NCBI GenBank assembly: GCA_907165275.2
Contig: OU015650.1
Location: forward strand, 15,158,001 to 15,222,000
Reading direction: 5' to 3'
DNA: 64,000 nucleotides
From: Zygaena filipendulae
Lineage: Eukaryota > Arthropoda > Insecta > Lepidoptera > Zygaenidae
In this document: positions 21,134 to 31,204 of the stretch, piece by piece
Layout of the letters: each line of letters begins with the position of its first letter
Numbering within the stretch: position 1 is the stretch's first letter
The notes under the pieces: generated by a model
The model's database searches: none
Told to the model about the DNA's origin: nothing
Seen by the model: only the letters and a program-made list of their open reading frames with translations
Made by a program: the position numbers and the translations under genes

Positions 21134-24094
21134 ATGGATAATAATATAACAAATAATTTGAATGAGATAGACAGTTCTGTAATTGCCGGCGCCATACAAT
21201 GTGATATAGAGGATTTGCCTAAATATATTAGACTTACAGAGCATGACCTCACTGTTGCTTCTCAAAATATAAGGAGTATTTATGGTAACATTGATGATCT
21301 ACAATTGAATCTTACTAGCCTCAACTTTGATGTAGACATATTAGTACTTACTGAATGTCGTCTAAACCCTGATAAACCTGTTCCTAGATTAGACTCTTAT
21401 ACATCCTTTGCAACTACTCGCCACCTTAATCAGAATGATGGGGTGGTGATATTTATTAAGAACTGTATTGATGCTAATGTGAAGGAAATTGAATTAACTC
21501 ATGCATCTAGCCTGATGGTCGAACTTAAAAATAGCATTATCCTAGGCATCTATCGCTCTCCATCAAATACTAATGCAGATATGTTTATTGAATCGTTAAG
21601 TGAACACTTGCAGCAAATTAAAACAAATAAAAACATTATCCTAACTGGTGATCTTAATATAAATTTAATTTCTAGAGAATCAGAAAGGTCCATCGAGCAT
21701 AGTAACAGATCCCGTTATCTTAACATGTTAGCATTGCATGGATTACTAACGGGGCACTCATTTCCAACTAGAGAATGTAATTGTCTTGATCACTTTATGT
21801 TAAAATTAAATAAAATAAACGTGTCTGCAAGTATAGCTATTTTAAATACTACTGTTACAGATCATCGCATGATACTATTAGCTTTAAATAACTTAAAGGT
21901 TAAAAATAAATATAATAATACTAAAATTATCACAGATCTTAATATGGCGCTTGACAGCTTAGCTAAAAAAAACCTTTCTGAAGTCTTACTCAGTAGCAAT
22001 CCAAACTTTGTAATTGAACAACTTACTAATAAAATTATGGAATCCCTTCAGGAAAACACTAAACAGGTTGCAATACCTAAAAATAAACGTATCATTAAGC
22101 CATGGATAACTCCTGGTATCCTAAGGTGTATAAAAAACCGAAATAAAATGCAAAGTAACTTAAGATCTGATCCTCATAATGAAACTTTAAAAATTACATT
22201 CAAGAGGTACCGTAATTACTGTAATAACCTAATTAAGAAGCTAAAGCGTAACTATGATAGAGAAAACCTTGCTAAATCTACAAAAAATCCTAAATCTCTG
22301 TGGAAAAGTATCAAAAATATTACTAATATAGCACAAACTAAAACTGACAATGTAAAACTACTTAGTTCCAAGGCGTCTCCTGATGAATCAATTAATTATG
22401 TTAATCATTTCTTTACAAACATTGGAAAAAATCTTGCAGAGGAGATTCTCACAGCTACCAGCTCCAGGCAATCTAAGTCTTTGAAGGTCGATCCTCCCTC
22501 TGTATGTTCATCTTTTGTTTTGTTGGACACCTTTCCAGATGAGATACACAATGTACTTGTGTCTCTGAAATCTGATAGTGCTCCAGGCTGGGATAACATA
22601 CCAACTAATTTCCTCAAGCTCGCCAAAGCAGAAGTCATTCCTGTCATTTGTCACCTTGCTAATTTGTGTTTCAGTCAGGGAGTCTTTCCTTCACATTTGA
22701 AGCATGCTATTATAACTCCTGTGCACAAGGGCGGAGACCAAAGCGATGTAAACAACTACAGACCGATTTCTGTGTTGCCTGCTATATCAAAGATCTTGGA
22801 AAAACTGGTTAATAATAGACTAACAAAATACCTCGATAATTTTAATGTACTCTCTAAAACTCAATATGGCTTCAGACAGAAAAAATCAGCGGAAGACGCT
22901 GTTGCATCTTTAACTTCTTTTATAGTTGAACAACTAGACGCCAAAAATAAATGCTTAACCGTTTTCCTAGATCTAAAAAAAGCATTTGATACTGTTTCTG
23001 TTTCCATCCTGTTGCAAAAACTAGAGCGTATTGGTATTCGTGGCACACCTTTACAACTTTTCAAAGACTATCTTAATAATCGAAAGCAAAGTGTTAAAAT
23101 TGGAAAATATATTAGTTCAGACTCAAATATAACATATGGTGTTCCGCAGGGTAGTGTCCTGGGGCCAACCTTATTCTTAGTGTATATTAACGATTTGTGT
23201 AATCTGAAGTTAACCAATGGGCAAGTTTATTCCTACGCAGATGATACGGCTTTGGTTTTCTCTGGTGCTTCGTGGGAGATTGTTCGAGAGGTTACAGAGA
23301 TAGGATTGGCTAGGGTTGCTGGTTGGCTGGAAGAGAATCTTCTCACACTAAATAATTCCAAGACTAAATATGTCTGCTTTTCCATCAGTAAAAGTACACA
23401 GCCGAGCAGCGAGTTCTGCATTAAGATACATAAGTGTTCCAACGTTAAATCTGATACTTGCGCTTGTAACAGTATTGATAAAATTTCGTCAACTAAATAC
23501 TTGGGAGTTATGATTGACCAACATCTCTCTTGGCACACTCATATTGATCTGGTTGCTAATAGAGTTAGGAAGTTGATATGGGTATTCAAAATTTTGAGAC
23601 ACGTAGCTACGACAGAATTGATAAATAAAATATATATTGCCTTGGCGCAATCCATCATTGCCTACTGTATTCCAGTTTGGGGAGGGGCTTGTAAAACAAA
23701 AAATATGGATGTTGAAAGAGCACAGCGTTACTTACTAAAAGTCATGTACAACAAGCCTTACAGATATTCTACTGACTTGCTTTATTCTACATGTAGTCTT
23801 TTGTCGGTAAGAAAGCTTTACATCTTGCATATTGTTCTGAGAACACATAAAAATTTAAAGTTCTATTCTACTAGTTTGAACAAAAGAAATAAAGCTGTTG
23901 CTCCATCACATTCCATTAAAACAACTTTTGCTAGTCGTCAGCTTAATAAGCAATCACCTCATTTATACAATAAAATAAATAAAATTTTGAATATTTACGC
24001 TATGAACTATAATGAATGTAAAAAAGCTTTAACTTGTTGGATTAAGAATCTCACCTACGAGGAAATTGAAGCTTTTATGCTTTTTATTCTGTAA
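21134..24094 (+). CDS. LINE ORF2: endonuclease-reverse transcriptase
   Basis: 986 residues. An AP-like endonuclease occupies about 40-250, with SQNIRS, a catalytic-type TE (about 73), GDLNIN (about 171) and TDHRM (about 241). RT spans about 480-760, with FRPIS-like NYRPISVLP, FLDLKKAFDTV (about 611), GVPQGSVLGP and the YADD catalytic centre (about 701). A C-terminal region follows with no clear RNase H. It nicks DNA and copies its own RNA by target-primed reverse transcription. All key residues are present and the frame is unbroken. The clade within Jockey/CR1 is not settled by eye. Confidence 0.93.
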   Translation: MDNNITNNLNEIDSSVIAGAIQCDIEDLPKYIRLTEHDLTVASQNIRSIYGNIDDLQLNLTSLNFDVDILVLTECRLNPDKPVPRLDSYTSFATTRHLNQNDGVVIFIKNCIDANVKEIELTHASSLMVELKNSIILGIYRSPSNTNADMFIESLSEHLQQIKTNKNIILTGDLNINLISRESERSIEHSNRSRYLNMLALHGLLTGHSFPTRECNCLDHFMLKLNKINVSASIAILNTTVTDHRMILLALNNLKVKNKYNNTKIITDLNMALDSLAKKNLSEVLLSSNPNFVIEQLTNKIMESLQENTKQVAIPKNKRIIKPWITPGILRCIKNRNKMQSNLRSDPHNETLKITFKRYRNYCNNLIKKLKRNYDRENLAKSTKNPKSLWKSIKNITNIAQTKTDNVKLLSSKASPDESINYVNHFFTNIGKNLAEEILTATSSRQSKSLKVDPPSVCSSFVLLDTFPDEIHNVLVSLKSDSAPGWDNIPTNFLKLAKAEVIPVICHLANLCFSQGVFPSHLKHAIITPVHKGGDQSDVNNYRPISVLPAISKILEKLVNNRLTKYLDNFNVLSKTQYGFRQKKSAEDAVASLTSFIVEQLDAKNKCLTVFLDLKKAFDTVSVSILLQKLERIGIRGTPLQLFKDYLNNRKQSVKIGKYISSDSNITYGVPQGSVLGPTLFLVYINDLCNLKLTNGQVYSYADDTALVFSGASWEIVREVTEIGLARVAGWLEENLLTLNNSKTKYVCFSISKSTQPSSEFCIKIHKCSNVKSDTCACNSIDKISSTKYLGVMIDQHLSWHTHIDLVANRVRKLIWVFKILRHVATTELINKIYIALAQSIIAYCIPVWGGACKTKNMDVERAQRYLLKVMYNKPYRYSTDLLYSTCSLLSVRKLYILHIVLRTHKNLKFYSTSLNKRNKAVAPSHSIKTTFASRQLNKQSPHLYNKINKILNIYAMNYNECKKALTCWIKNLTYEEIEAFMLFIL

Positions 24095-24175
24095 CAGAGT
24101 ACCTACTCATGTCTCATGTATGGTGTGACATATTGTGTTTTGTTGCGTGGTGTATATTATGAATTAACTTATGTA

Positions 24176-24179
<4 letters not shown>

Positions 24180-24209
<30 letters not shown>

Positions 24210-24389
24210 GTGCATATATATGTATATATATATATGTATGTATTTACCCATCAATATTCACAAACATCCATCCAGTCACCCAAATACTTTCACTCTCACT
24301 CTCGCACAGGGACGCAATCATTCACTCTAGCTCACTCAACACGCACACTCCCTCTTTCTCTCACGCATACACACGCACGCTCACACACG

Positions 24390-24453
<64 letters not shown>

Positions 24454-24465
24454 ACACACACATAC
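24180..24465. repeat. (TA)n and (CA)n microsatellites in the LINE 3' UTR
   Basis: TA-rich run at about 24181-24243 and CA-rich run at about 24388-24465. They lie inside the element, between the ORF2 stop and the tail, and generate meaningless HTHT/YIYI frames. Confidence 0.85.
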
Positions 24466-24811
24466 AAATACACCCAAGCAATCTTAGTTTTTAATTGTTA
24501 GTTATTTTTGTTATCCGGTCATTTCTCTTTCTTGGCTCGATTAATATAATATTTGTTATGTAAGAGCGAGGTCTCCTGATACAGGTACTTTTCTACTTAA
24601 AAGGAGACCTCAACCTTGTACTATTTAGATGTAAGCAAGAAAGAAATAAATATTTATTATTATTATTATTATTATTTAAATGCTCTTAACAACTTTTAAA
24701 ACTTTTCTCTCCTGCAATAACTTATTTGTTATACTTATAAATTATTGCCATTAAACTTTATTACAGTTGTTTTACACTGAACTGCACACACAATACAGAC
24801 TATTACATAGA

Positions 24812-27781
24812 CTATTGAGAACGCATGTGATATGACGTTCTTGTGTAAGTAACCCCATCAGAATCCATCACCTCATATGATCTAAATTTTTGGTTTGTAT
24901 TATTAACAATGGTACCTGATATCCACTTATTGCTATGTGGTTCCTTCTTAAACCAGACCTTCTGATTTATTTTAAAGCTATCCTTCTCCTTTACATGCTT
25001 ATTATAATTACTAATATTTCTACTTTTAAGCTTATTCATCTCAGCCTCTACATTATAATTCAATTTTGGTTTTAGATATGCATAACTAGATGGCAATTTT
25101 GTTCTTAAATTTCTACTCATCATAAGTTGTGAAGGAGTGAAATGTGTTCCTGCAACCGGAGTTGATCTATGTTGCAAAAGTGCAATCCTATAATCTGTTT
25201 TATCTTCATTACATTTTATTAATATTTTCTTCGCTATCTGTACTCCACGTTCTGCCATACCATTTGATTGTGGATATCTTGGGCTTGAATAGGTGAATTT
25301 GAAACCCCAATCTTTGGCAAACTGTTTGCATTTTACTGAGTCAAATGGGACATGATCTGCCACTATTTCCAATGGTATGCCAAAACAGGTAAATATGTCA
25401 ACCAACACATTTATTATGCTCTGGGCTGATTTACTTGTAATTAATCTAATGTCTAACCATTTAGTTGTATAATCAAAGATGACCAAGTAACTTTTTCTTT
25501 TAAAATCCATTATGTCTATTCCAAGCTTTGTGAAGGGTAATTCTGGTACGTCATGCGTAAGTAAAGGTTCTTTTATATTATTATTTTGAAATGTTTGACA
25601 AACAAAACATTTGTTAACTATTGTTTCAATCTGTGTATCAATATGTGGCCAATAATATAACGTTCGTGCGGACTGTTTCATTTTTGTCATACCTAAATGT
25701 CCCTCATGTAATTTCATTAATATTTTTAACCGTAATGTTTTGGGTACAATTAATCTTTCATTCATGAACAACAATCCTTGATCAGTTGAAATATTTTCTT
25801 TGAACTTATAATAACCTTTAAGACTATCTGGTACTTTTTTATAATCCTCTGGCCATCCATTTTGTGTAAAATTGCTTAATTTTAACAATACATCATCATT
25901 TTTAGTTTCTTCTTTTAATTCTTGTTTTTGCTCATCTGTACATTGCATGTATTTTGAAAGACCAATGCAATGTACTACTTCATACATATATGTCTGATCA
26001 TCATCAGTTTCATTCAGATAGGAACGTGAAAGCAAATCAGCAATATGCATTAGCCGACCTTTTAGATATTTAAATTCGATATCATATTTTAATAATTTCA
26101 ATTTAAGCCTTTGCAATCTTGTGGACGGAATTGCATGAATGCCCTTTTTTAATAAATTTTCCAATGGTTTATGATCATTAAGTATAACACATTTTTTCCC
26201 ATAAATGTAGTAGTGAATTTTTTTTGTTGCCCATACTACACTCAATAATTCTTTTTCTATTTGAGAAAAATTTTTTTCTGCATCAGTGAGACTTCGCGAA
26301 GCATAGGAGACTGGTTTCCCATTTTGCATTAAACAACATCCCAGACCATCCTTGCTTGCATCACATTGTATTGTTACTGTCAACGAAGTGTCAAAATTTT
26401 GTAACACGGGTGCAGTACTTATGCATTTTTTAATATGAGTTAATACATTTTCGTGCAATTCTGTCCACAGCCAATTCACATCTTTTCTCAGCAAACAATT
26501 CAATGGCGCTGTAAGATCTGCCAACTTATCGATAAAGTTTCTTAAATAATTAATCATTCCCAAAAATGTTTGTAACTCTTTTGTATTTGTTGGACTCTTC
26601 ATATTCAAAATAGCTTTTACCCTATCAGGATCAATTTTCATTCCTTCTTTAGAAAAAATGTGTCCAAAATACTTTACCTCCGACTGTTTATATTGAAATT
26701 TTTTCTTATTAAATTTAACATTATGTTCCTTGGCCCTTTCCAGCACACATTTTAGTATTTTATTATGTTCCAATTCATCTACCCCACAAATCAAAAGATC
26801 ATCGCAGTAGATGACCACTCCAGGGATGTCTCCGAATGTATTTTCACTGTATTTTTGAAAAATTTCAGGTGCAACTGAGAGCCCAAATGGCAATCTTAAA
26901 AATTTATAACAACCAAAAGGTGTACTGAAAGTGCAAAGATCTGTTGACTTGTCCGATAATTTTATATTATAAAATCCATCCGACAAGTCTAATACTGAAA
27001 AAATTGTCTTATTTTTCAACTTTGTAACAATTTCCTCCAATGTTGGTATTAAATGATATTCTCTTAATAATACTTTATTTAGTTCTTGTGGATCTAGACA
27101 AATTCTTAAATTACCATCACTTTTCTCAATTATGACAAGGTTACTCACAAAAGACTTAGGATGTTCTACTTTCTCAATAATCTGATGCTCCTCAAGACTT
27201 TTTAGTTTGTCAGCTAGACGCCCCAATAACGCATGAGGCACTCGACGAGGTGGTTTTACTACAGCCTGTGCATCTGGTTGAGTGTGCAGCTCAAGTGTCT
27301 TCTTAAATTGGCCAATACCCTGAAATTGTTCATAATATTCATTAATAATGTTTTCCTTACTTAGCATACTTATATTTCTTATGTTAATATTATCCTTTTG
27401 GCCTGGTTGGATGTTAATATTATTATCATTGAGCAATTCTAATTTTAGTAATGACTTAAAACCCAAAATCGGCCTTACTTCTTCTTTTATTATTATAAAT
27501 TCAGTTTCTACATTCTTGGTTTCACTAATGTATAATTTTAATATTATTTTTCCTAAAGGCTTGATTTTGTTTCCCCCAAATGCTTCTAAAATTATATTTG
27601 TCTCAGAACATTTAGGACTATCATCATCGACAATTTTTTTCAAGTCTCTTAATGAAATCACATTCACTTGTGCCCCCGTATCACATTTATAAGTAACTTT
27701 TTTATTTTCTGTTCTTAGTATTGCTAACCATTCATCATGACTTTTTTTTTTACTTTGTATTGAATGACAAATCTTAACTAG
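24812..27781 (-). CDS. pol: Ty3/gypsy pol: protease, RT, RNase H, integrase
   Basis: The frame opens right after the gag UGA (27784-27782) and stays open for about 990 codons. Protease: CDTGAQ at 27685-27668. RT: FSVLDLSDGFYNIKL, RLPFGLSVAP and the catalytic IYCDD (about 27,380 residue-equivalent 287-290 when counted from V at 27667). RNase H: QCDASKDG. Integrase: HEGH...C-x2-C zinc module, catalytic D (GIDIMDF), D (VADHVPFD) and E (SNGMAERG). The frame has no ATG before the protease (the codon at 27667 is GTG), so pol must be made as a gag fusion. It is intact through its stop at 24812. It makes and integrates the cDNA of the element. Confidence 0.92.
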   Translation of the reverse strand, partial: LVKICHSIQSKKKSHDEWLAILRTENKKVTYKCDTGAQVNVISLRDLKKIVDDDSPKCSETNIILEAFGGNKIKPLGKIILKLYISETKNVETEFIIIKEEVRPILGFKSLLKLELLNDNNINIQPGQKDNINIRNISMLSKENIINEYYEQFQGIGQFKKTLELHTQPDAQAVVKPPRRVPHALLGRLADKLKSLEEHQIIEKVEHPKSFVSNLVIIEKSDGNLRICLDPQELNKVLLREYHLIPTLEEIVTKLKNKTIFSVLDLSDGFYNIKLSDKSTDLCTFSTPFGCYKFLRLPFGLSVAPEIFQKYSENTFGDIPGVVIYCDDLLICGVDELEHNKILKCVLERAKEHNVKFNKKKFQYKQSEVKYFGHIFSKEGMKIDPDRVKAILNMKSPTNTKELQTFLGMINYLRNFIDKLADLTAPLNCLLRKDVNWLWTELHENVLTHIKKCISTAPVLQNFDTSLTVTIQCDASKDGLGCCLMQNGKPVSYASRSLTDAEKNFSQIEKELLSVVWATKKIHYYIYGKKCVILNDHKPLENLLKKGIHAIPSTRLQRLKLKLLKYDIEFKYLKGRLMHIADLLSRSYLNETDDDQTYMYEVVHCIGLSKYMQCTDEQKQELKEETKNDDVLLKLSNFTQNGWPEDYKKVPDSLKGYYKFKENISTDQGLLFMNERLIVPKTLRLKILMKLHEGHLGMTKMKQSARTLYYWPHIDTQIETIVNKCFVCQTFQNNNIKEPLLTHDVPELPFTKLGIDIMDFKRKSYLVIFDYTTKWLDIRLITSKSAQSIINVLVDIFTCFGIPLEIVADHVPFDSVKCKQFAKDWGFKFTYSSPRYPQSNGMAERGVQIAKKILIKCNEDKTDYRIALLQHRSTPVAGTHFTPSQLMMSRNLRTKLPSSYAYLKPKLNYNVEAEMNKLKSRNISNYNKHVKEKDSFKINQKVWFKKEPHSNKWISGTIVNNTNQKFRSYEVMDSDGVTYTRTSYHMRSQ

Positions 27782-27784
27782 TCA
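27776..27784 (-). promoter_or_regulatory. Candidate stop-codon readthrough site between gag and pol
   Basis: Element sense reads CAT GAT TTG TGA CTA GTT. Gag and pol are in the same frame with only this UGA between them, followed by CUAG. UGA-CUAG is the best known leaky-stop context in animal and viral mRNAs. Readthrough would give Gag-Pol; the ordinary stop gives Gag alone. Confidence 0.75.
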
Positions 27785-28633
27785 CAAATCATGTACAGAA
27801 TTATCTAGATTAACATTTTGCTCTTCCTCAACTACATCAATTTTCCTACTTTTACAACCCTGAGCAAAGTGATTCATTTTATTACATTTTAAACAAGTTT
27901 TGCCAAACGCAGGACATTGCCTTGGACCGTGTTCTTTATTACATTTTTTACATTGATAGAACTGACTATTGTAAGAATTCTGCTTTTGTGCATTTGAATA
28001 CTTATTAAAATTGTTTTTATACTTAGCTTCAAACTGTTTGCTGTGAACTGCATCAACTTTAAAAGTTTCTTCATTTTTCTGTATAATCCTTGCATGTTCC
28101 TGGGATAATTCAGCTGCACGGCAACGATCCACCGCAGTTTGTAATGTTAACTCAGTTGTTTCCAGAAGTTTCCGTTGCAATCTTTTGTCTCTGACCCCCA
28201 TGACAATACGGTCTCTTAACATTCTTTCTTCTAATTCTTTGAAGTTGCAACTCTTTACCATCCTTCTTAGTTCTGAGTAAAAGGTATCAAAACTTTCACC
28301 ATCTTCTTGATTTCTATTATTGAAATTGAATGTGTTTATTACCTCATTTTGTTTCGGTTCAAAGTATCCATCAAATAATTCCAACAATATGTCGAACTTC
28401 GGATATTCTTTTTCATCAGTTTTCTTCAAAATATTATAATATAAATCTTGCCCTTCTTGTCCAATAGAATTCAACAAAATGGCAGACTTCCTTTTCTCCG
28501 AAACTTGCTCTAGTCCAGCTGCTAACATGAATACACTTAATTGCTGTTTGAATGTTTTCCATTTTGTTAGTATATCTCCAGCCGTATTCAATTCCAGGGG
28601 TGATGGCATCTTATATTCGATAGGCGTGCCCAT
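27782..28633 (-). CDS. gag: Ty3/gypsy gag polyprotein
   Basis: The first ATG is at 28633 (MGTPIEYKMPSPLEL); a longer frame to 28642 starts with GTG. About 283 residues. The N-terminal half (WKTFKQQLSVFMLAAG ... ESFDTFYSELRRMVKSC) is the retrotransposon capsid pattern. The C-terminus has two cysteine-rich zinc knuckles (CKKCNKEHGPRQC and CLKCNKMNHFAQGC), which package RNA. It ends HDL-UGA at 27784-27782. It forms the virus-like particle. It is intact and lies about 90 bp inside the 5' LTR. Confidence 0.9.
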   Translation of the reverse strand: MGTPIEYKMPSPLELNTAGDILTKWKTFKQQLSVFMLAAGLEQVSEKRKSAILLNSIGQEGQDLYYNILKKTDEKEYPKFDILLELFDGYFEPKQNEVINTFNFNNRNQEDGESFDTFYSELRRMVKSCNFKELEERMLRDRIVMGVRDKRLQRKLLETTELTLQTAVDRCRAAELSQEHARIIQKNEETFKVDAVHSKQFEAKYKNNFNKYSNAQKQNSYNSQFYQCKKCNKEHGPRQCPAFGKTCLKCNKMNHFAQGCKSRKIDVVEEEQNVNLDNSVHDL

Positions 28634-28706
28634 CTTGTTCACAAATATCTCTACGGTTCACAATATTAAATTCGTACTATTTCTTCGTATTTCTTCAAGT
28701 TTCAGG

Positions 28707-28726
28707 TTCGAAGAGCGGCTGCGCCA
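28707..28726 (-). promoter_or_regulatory. Putative primer-binding site
   Basis: Immediately inside the 5' LTR the element sense reads TGGCGCAGCCGCTCTTCGAA. TGG matches the complement of a tRNA CCA end. I cannot name the tRNA. Confidence 0.65.
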
Positions 28727-29021
28727 TGTATTATATGTCGTAAATTAAATAAAATACTTTTGTAGCACTTGGGGTTTTATTAAGATCCTTGAGAATTAAT
28801 AATTACAGCTTTACGTGACAAAGTCGAGCGCAACTGACCAATTGACAAACTAATACCTTGTTACACAGCAGCTAGTTATCAGTCTGTAGTTGACCACGCG
28901 CAATCTCCATACATTTATAGGTTAAGTGTCAAAAGACCCAATTGTTACTCCGTACATCTCAGACAGTCTGTATCAACTGCGTTTCGATTGTCCATGTTAT
29001 TGCGTTTGGTTAACCACTACA
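28727..29021 (-). repeat. 5' LTR of the Ty3/gypsy element
   Basis: The 295-bp copy matches the one at 18923-19217 at every base I compared. It would drive minus-strand transcription. Confidence 0.92.
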
Positions 29022-29026
29022 AGTAG

Positions 29027-29831
29027 TGCATAAAAGTATGCTTTAATATCCTGATTATTGTTATAAATATGAGAGTGTTTTCCCAGAACATAGTATGTAA
29101 TTTCTGTGAAAATCATGAAATTCGCTGTAAATGTAAAAGATAGTAACATCTCAATCTTGAAATGGTTGAACGGAAATTTTCCATTCAGTTATATTCTAAA
29201 TTGAGACTATTTTCGCCAAAATAGACATAGACATAGACAAATCTTTATTCGGCATCACAAAAAATTAAAAAAAAAATATGACAAAATGTGACACTCAAAC
29301 AACATTCGCCTTAAAATTTTTGCGATGCCGCAATGGACACCGACTCAGCATATGCTATATGTATATAGTTACTCGAGGTAATTCTGATCTTATGCTGGTG
29401 AAGCCGAGGGAAACAATAAGTATAATTTATAGATTTGCACAACAGCTGTTTCAATAAATCTAACTACATTAATACAAAACTTGTTTGCACTGATTATGTA
29501 CTAGTTTAGTTGAGGTTGATTCGTTTTTGAGGATACCAGCTGTTGTCTGTCACAATTTAAAGAAGTTTAAATAGTTTCAACAAACTAATAAACACGCTTT
29601 CAGATGAAACAAAACTGAAAAGTATTCATCTAGGACCCGAGTCCTTGTCGCGGGGTAGCGTGGTTTAATAACAGAGTTCCATATTTTGACTCCATCGTCA
29701 GATCAACAGTAATACTGCGCTGTCGCACTACATAATGCGAGTAAATACAAAGTTTCATTTCGATACCACGGTTAGAAGTAGGTATAAATTGTCTTCTAAG
29801 ATTTTATTACACAGCTACTTAGGTAGTACTT
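29027..29831 (+). other. Intron, no clear element
   Basis: A possible retroelement tail near 29215-29345 (ATAGACATAGACATAGAC, then CTTTATTCGGCATCAC). Otherwise nothing recognised. Confidence 0.4.
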
Positions 29832-29960
29832 ATGCTACTGCTCCACCTGCGTGTTAACGCGTAAATTAGTGCGCTAATTTAGATGTGGCCAACATTTTAA
29901 GGCGTTAACTTACTAACATTACCATCAATGTTAACGTTAACGCAGGTGGAGCAGTAGCAT
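29832..29960. repeat. Short MITE with 20-bp perfect TIRs
   Basis: ATGCTACTGCTCCACCTGCG at 29832-29851 is the exact inverse of 29941-29960. The interior has several GCGTTAAC/GTTAACG motifs. Confidence 0.8.
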
Positions 29961-30374
29961 TACGAGTAAAACTAACTTAATAAAATAGTTGCCTCTGCCG
30001 TCTGCCTTCTGAAAGTTAATCTTTTGTTCTTTATCACAAATATCCAGAGCTATATTCCTACTTTAATACTTTAGTATGTTTAACAGCACGATAAAGTCGA
30101 ATAGCGTGGCGTGCGTCGTCGATTTCCCTCATTGTAAAAAACGGGGATCCCGGGCAGCCGCAGATAGAGGCGTGAGAGGCGAGCCGCGTGTCGGGGGAAG
30201 GAAGTAAAACCGATATCTGGAGCCTTAAATTTTGCCTTCTCGCCTCTTTGTGCGGTGAACGACCGGTTTGAAAAGTAAAGCTCGTTAGGATAAAAACGAG
30301 TTTTTTATTACGCGAAACCGCTCTGTTTTCATTGGTTTAGTGAAACCAGTGGAGCCTTTTGGTTCTGCTGGAAA
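29961..30374 (+). other. Intron, no recognised element
   Basis: Includes a moderately GC-rich patch at 30145-30210. No exon signals that fit the flanking phase-0 junctions were seen. Confidence 0.4.
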
Positions 30375-30660
30375 TCTTATAAATGTGACGGTGAGTTTGT
30401 TTGTTTCTTTGTTTGTTACGCTTTCACGGTCTAACGGCTCAAACATTCATCTTGAAATTTTGTATAGGTACATGTTATCAAGGGTGCAGAAAAGGATATA
30501 GAAAACACATGTAGTTAATTGCGGAGTTCCCGCGGGAATTCCGAGAAAATATCTTATATCATATTATGTACCCTTACCAATGTGTACGCAAACTTTCATG
30601 ATGATTGGTTGAGTAGTTACAGCGTGAAAGCCTCACGAAGAAATAAACTTACTCTCACAT
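30375..30660. mobile_element. Head-to-head Helitron fragments
   Basis: A plus-strand 5' fragment (TTATAAATGTGACGGTGAG ... TACGCTTTCACGG) runs to about 30505. It meets a minus-strand 3' fragment (GTTAATTGCGGAGTTCCCGC) that ends with CTCACATTTATAATA. Confidence 0.6.
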
Positions 30661-30668
30661 TTATAATA

Positions 30669-30870
30669 CTAGCTCCCTGCTGTCTCACCCGCATTAATTT
30701 CGGAGTTTCAGCGGGAGTTCCGGGATAAAAAGTACCTTTTGTCCTTCTTTGTACTCCTCACAAAGCGTACGCAAAATTTCGTGGCGATCGAATGATCCGA
30801 TATGGTGTGAAAACGTCACAAACAAACAAATAAACAAACAAACTCACTTTCGCATTTATAAGGATTTGTA
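30669..30870 (-). mobile_element. Helitron adjoining the first Frizzled exon
   Basis: CTAGCTCCCTGCTGTCTCAC (3' end, minus strand) to GCATTTATAAGGATT near 30866. Its 5' end lies only about 35 bp from the acceptor of the 30906 exon. Confidence 0.7.
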
Positions 30871-30905
30871 AGGATTAAAGATGTGCTGTATTTTTGCATG
30901 TGCAG

Positions 30906-31100
30906 TACGTGCCTCAAGTGGTGAACAAGTCGACGGTCGCCCCCTGGGCGGCGCCCACCGAGGCGCCCGGGGAGCGCAACCCCGCCCCGGGCGTGTGCCT
31001 TCCGGTCATCGTCAGCTTCTGCCAGCAGCACAAGATATCCTACAACTTCACCGTGTTCCCCAACTACATCGGACACTTCGGGCAGAGGGACGCTCAACTG
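30906..31100 (+). CDS. Corin: Corin-like gene, Frizzled domain part 1
   Basis: The acceptor TTTTGCATGTGCAG ends at 30905 and the donor GTGAGT begins at 31101; 65 codons, phase 0. After a linker (YVPQVVNKSTVAPW...) come CLPVIVSFCQQHKISYNFTV and FPNYIGHFGQRDA. These are cysteines 1 and 2 of a Frizzled CRD and the P-N-x-x-G-H signature. An N-x-T glycosylation site lies in YNFT. Together with the next two exons the domain has exactly the ten canonical cysteines. In vertebrate corin this module helps recognise pro-ANP; the insect substrate is unknown to me. Confidence 0.9.
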
Positions 31101-31204
31101 GTGAGTCTCACTTCTAGACATCTGCCAACACCCAACTACAATCATAATAACGGATTTCCACGGATATATTTTGCACATGAAGCAACTAATAAACTTAGAT
31201 ATAA

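Larger units (their letters stand above)
19420..24677 (+). mobile_element. Full-length two-ORF LINE nested in the Ty3/gypsy element
   Basis: 5' UTR, ORF1 (19840-20727), spacer, ORF2 (21134-24094), a 3' UTR with (TA)n and (CA)n stretches and a GGTCTCCT/AGGAGACC stem (24569-24609), then a (TTA)n tail (24653-24677). Endonuclease plus RT and a microsatellite tail point to the Jockey/CR1 group. The 5' boundary lies somewhere in 19400-19560; I could not find a target duplication. Both ORFs are open, so the copy could be active. Confidence 0.85.
18918..29026 (-). mobile_element. Intact Ty3/gypsy LTR retrotransposon carrying a nested LINE
   Basis: LTRs at 18923-19217 and 28727-29021 enclose gag and pol on the minus strand. 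The element is bounded by a 5-bp target duplication AGTAG (18918-18922 and 29022-29026). I see no difference between the two LTRs, both 295 bp, so the insertion is recent. A LINE lies between the pol stop (24812) and the 3' LTR. No envelope frame. The domain order protease-RT-RNase H-integrase and the two zinc knuckles fit Metaviridae, possibly near the Mag lineage (inference). It sits antisense in the intron between the transmembrane and first Frizzled exons. Confidence 0.92.

Noticed and set aside
24116..24494. Frames rich in YIYI and HTHT
   Set aside because: Translation of TA and CA microsatellites in the LINE 3' UTR.
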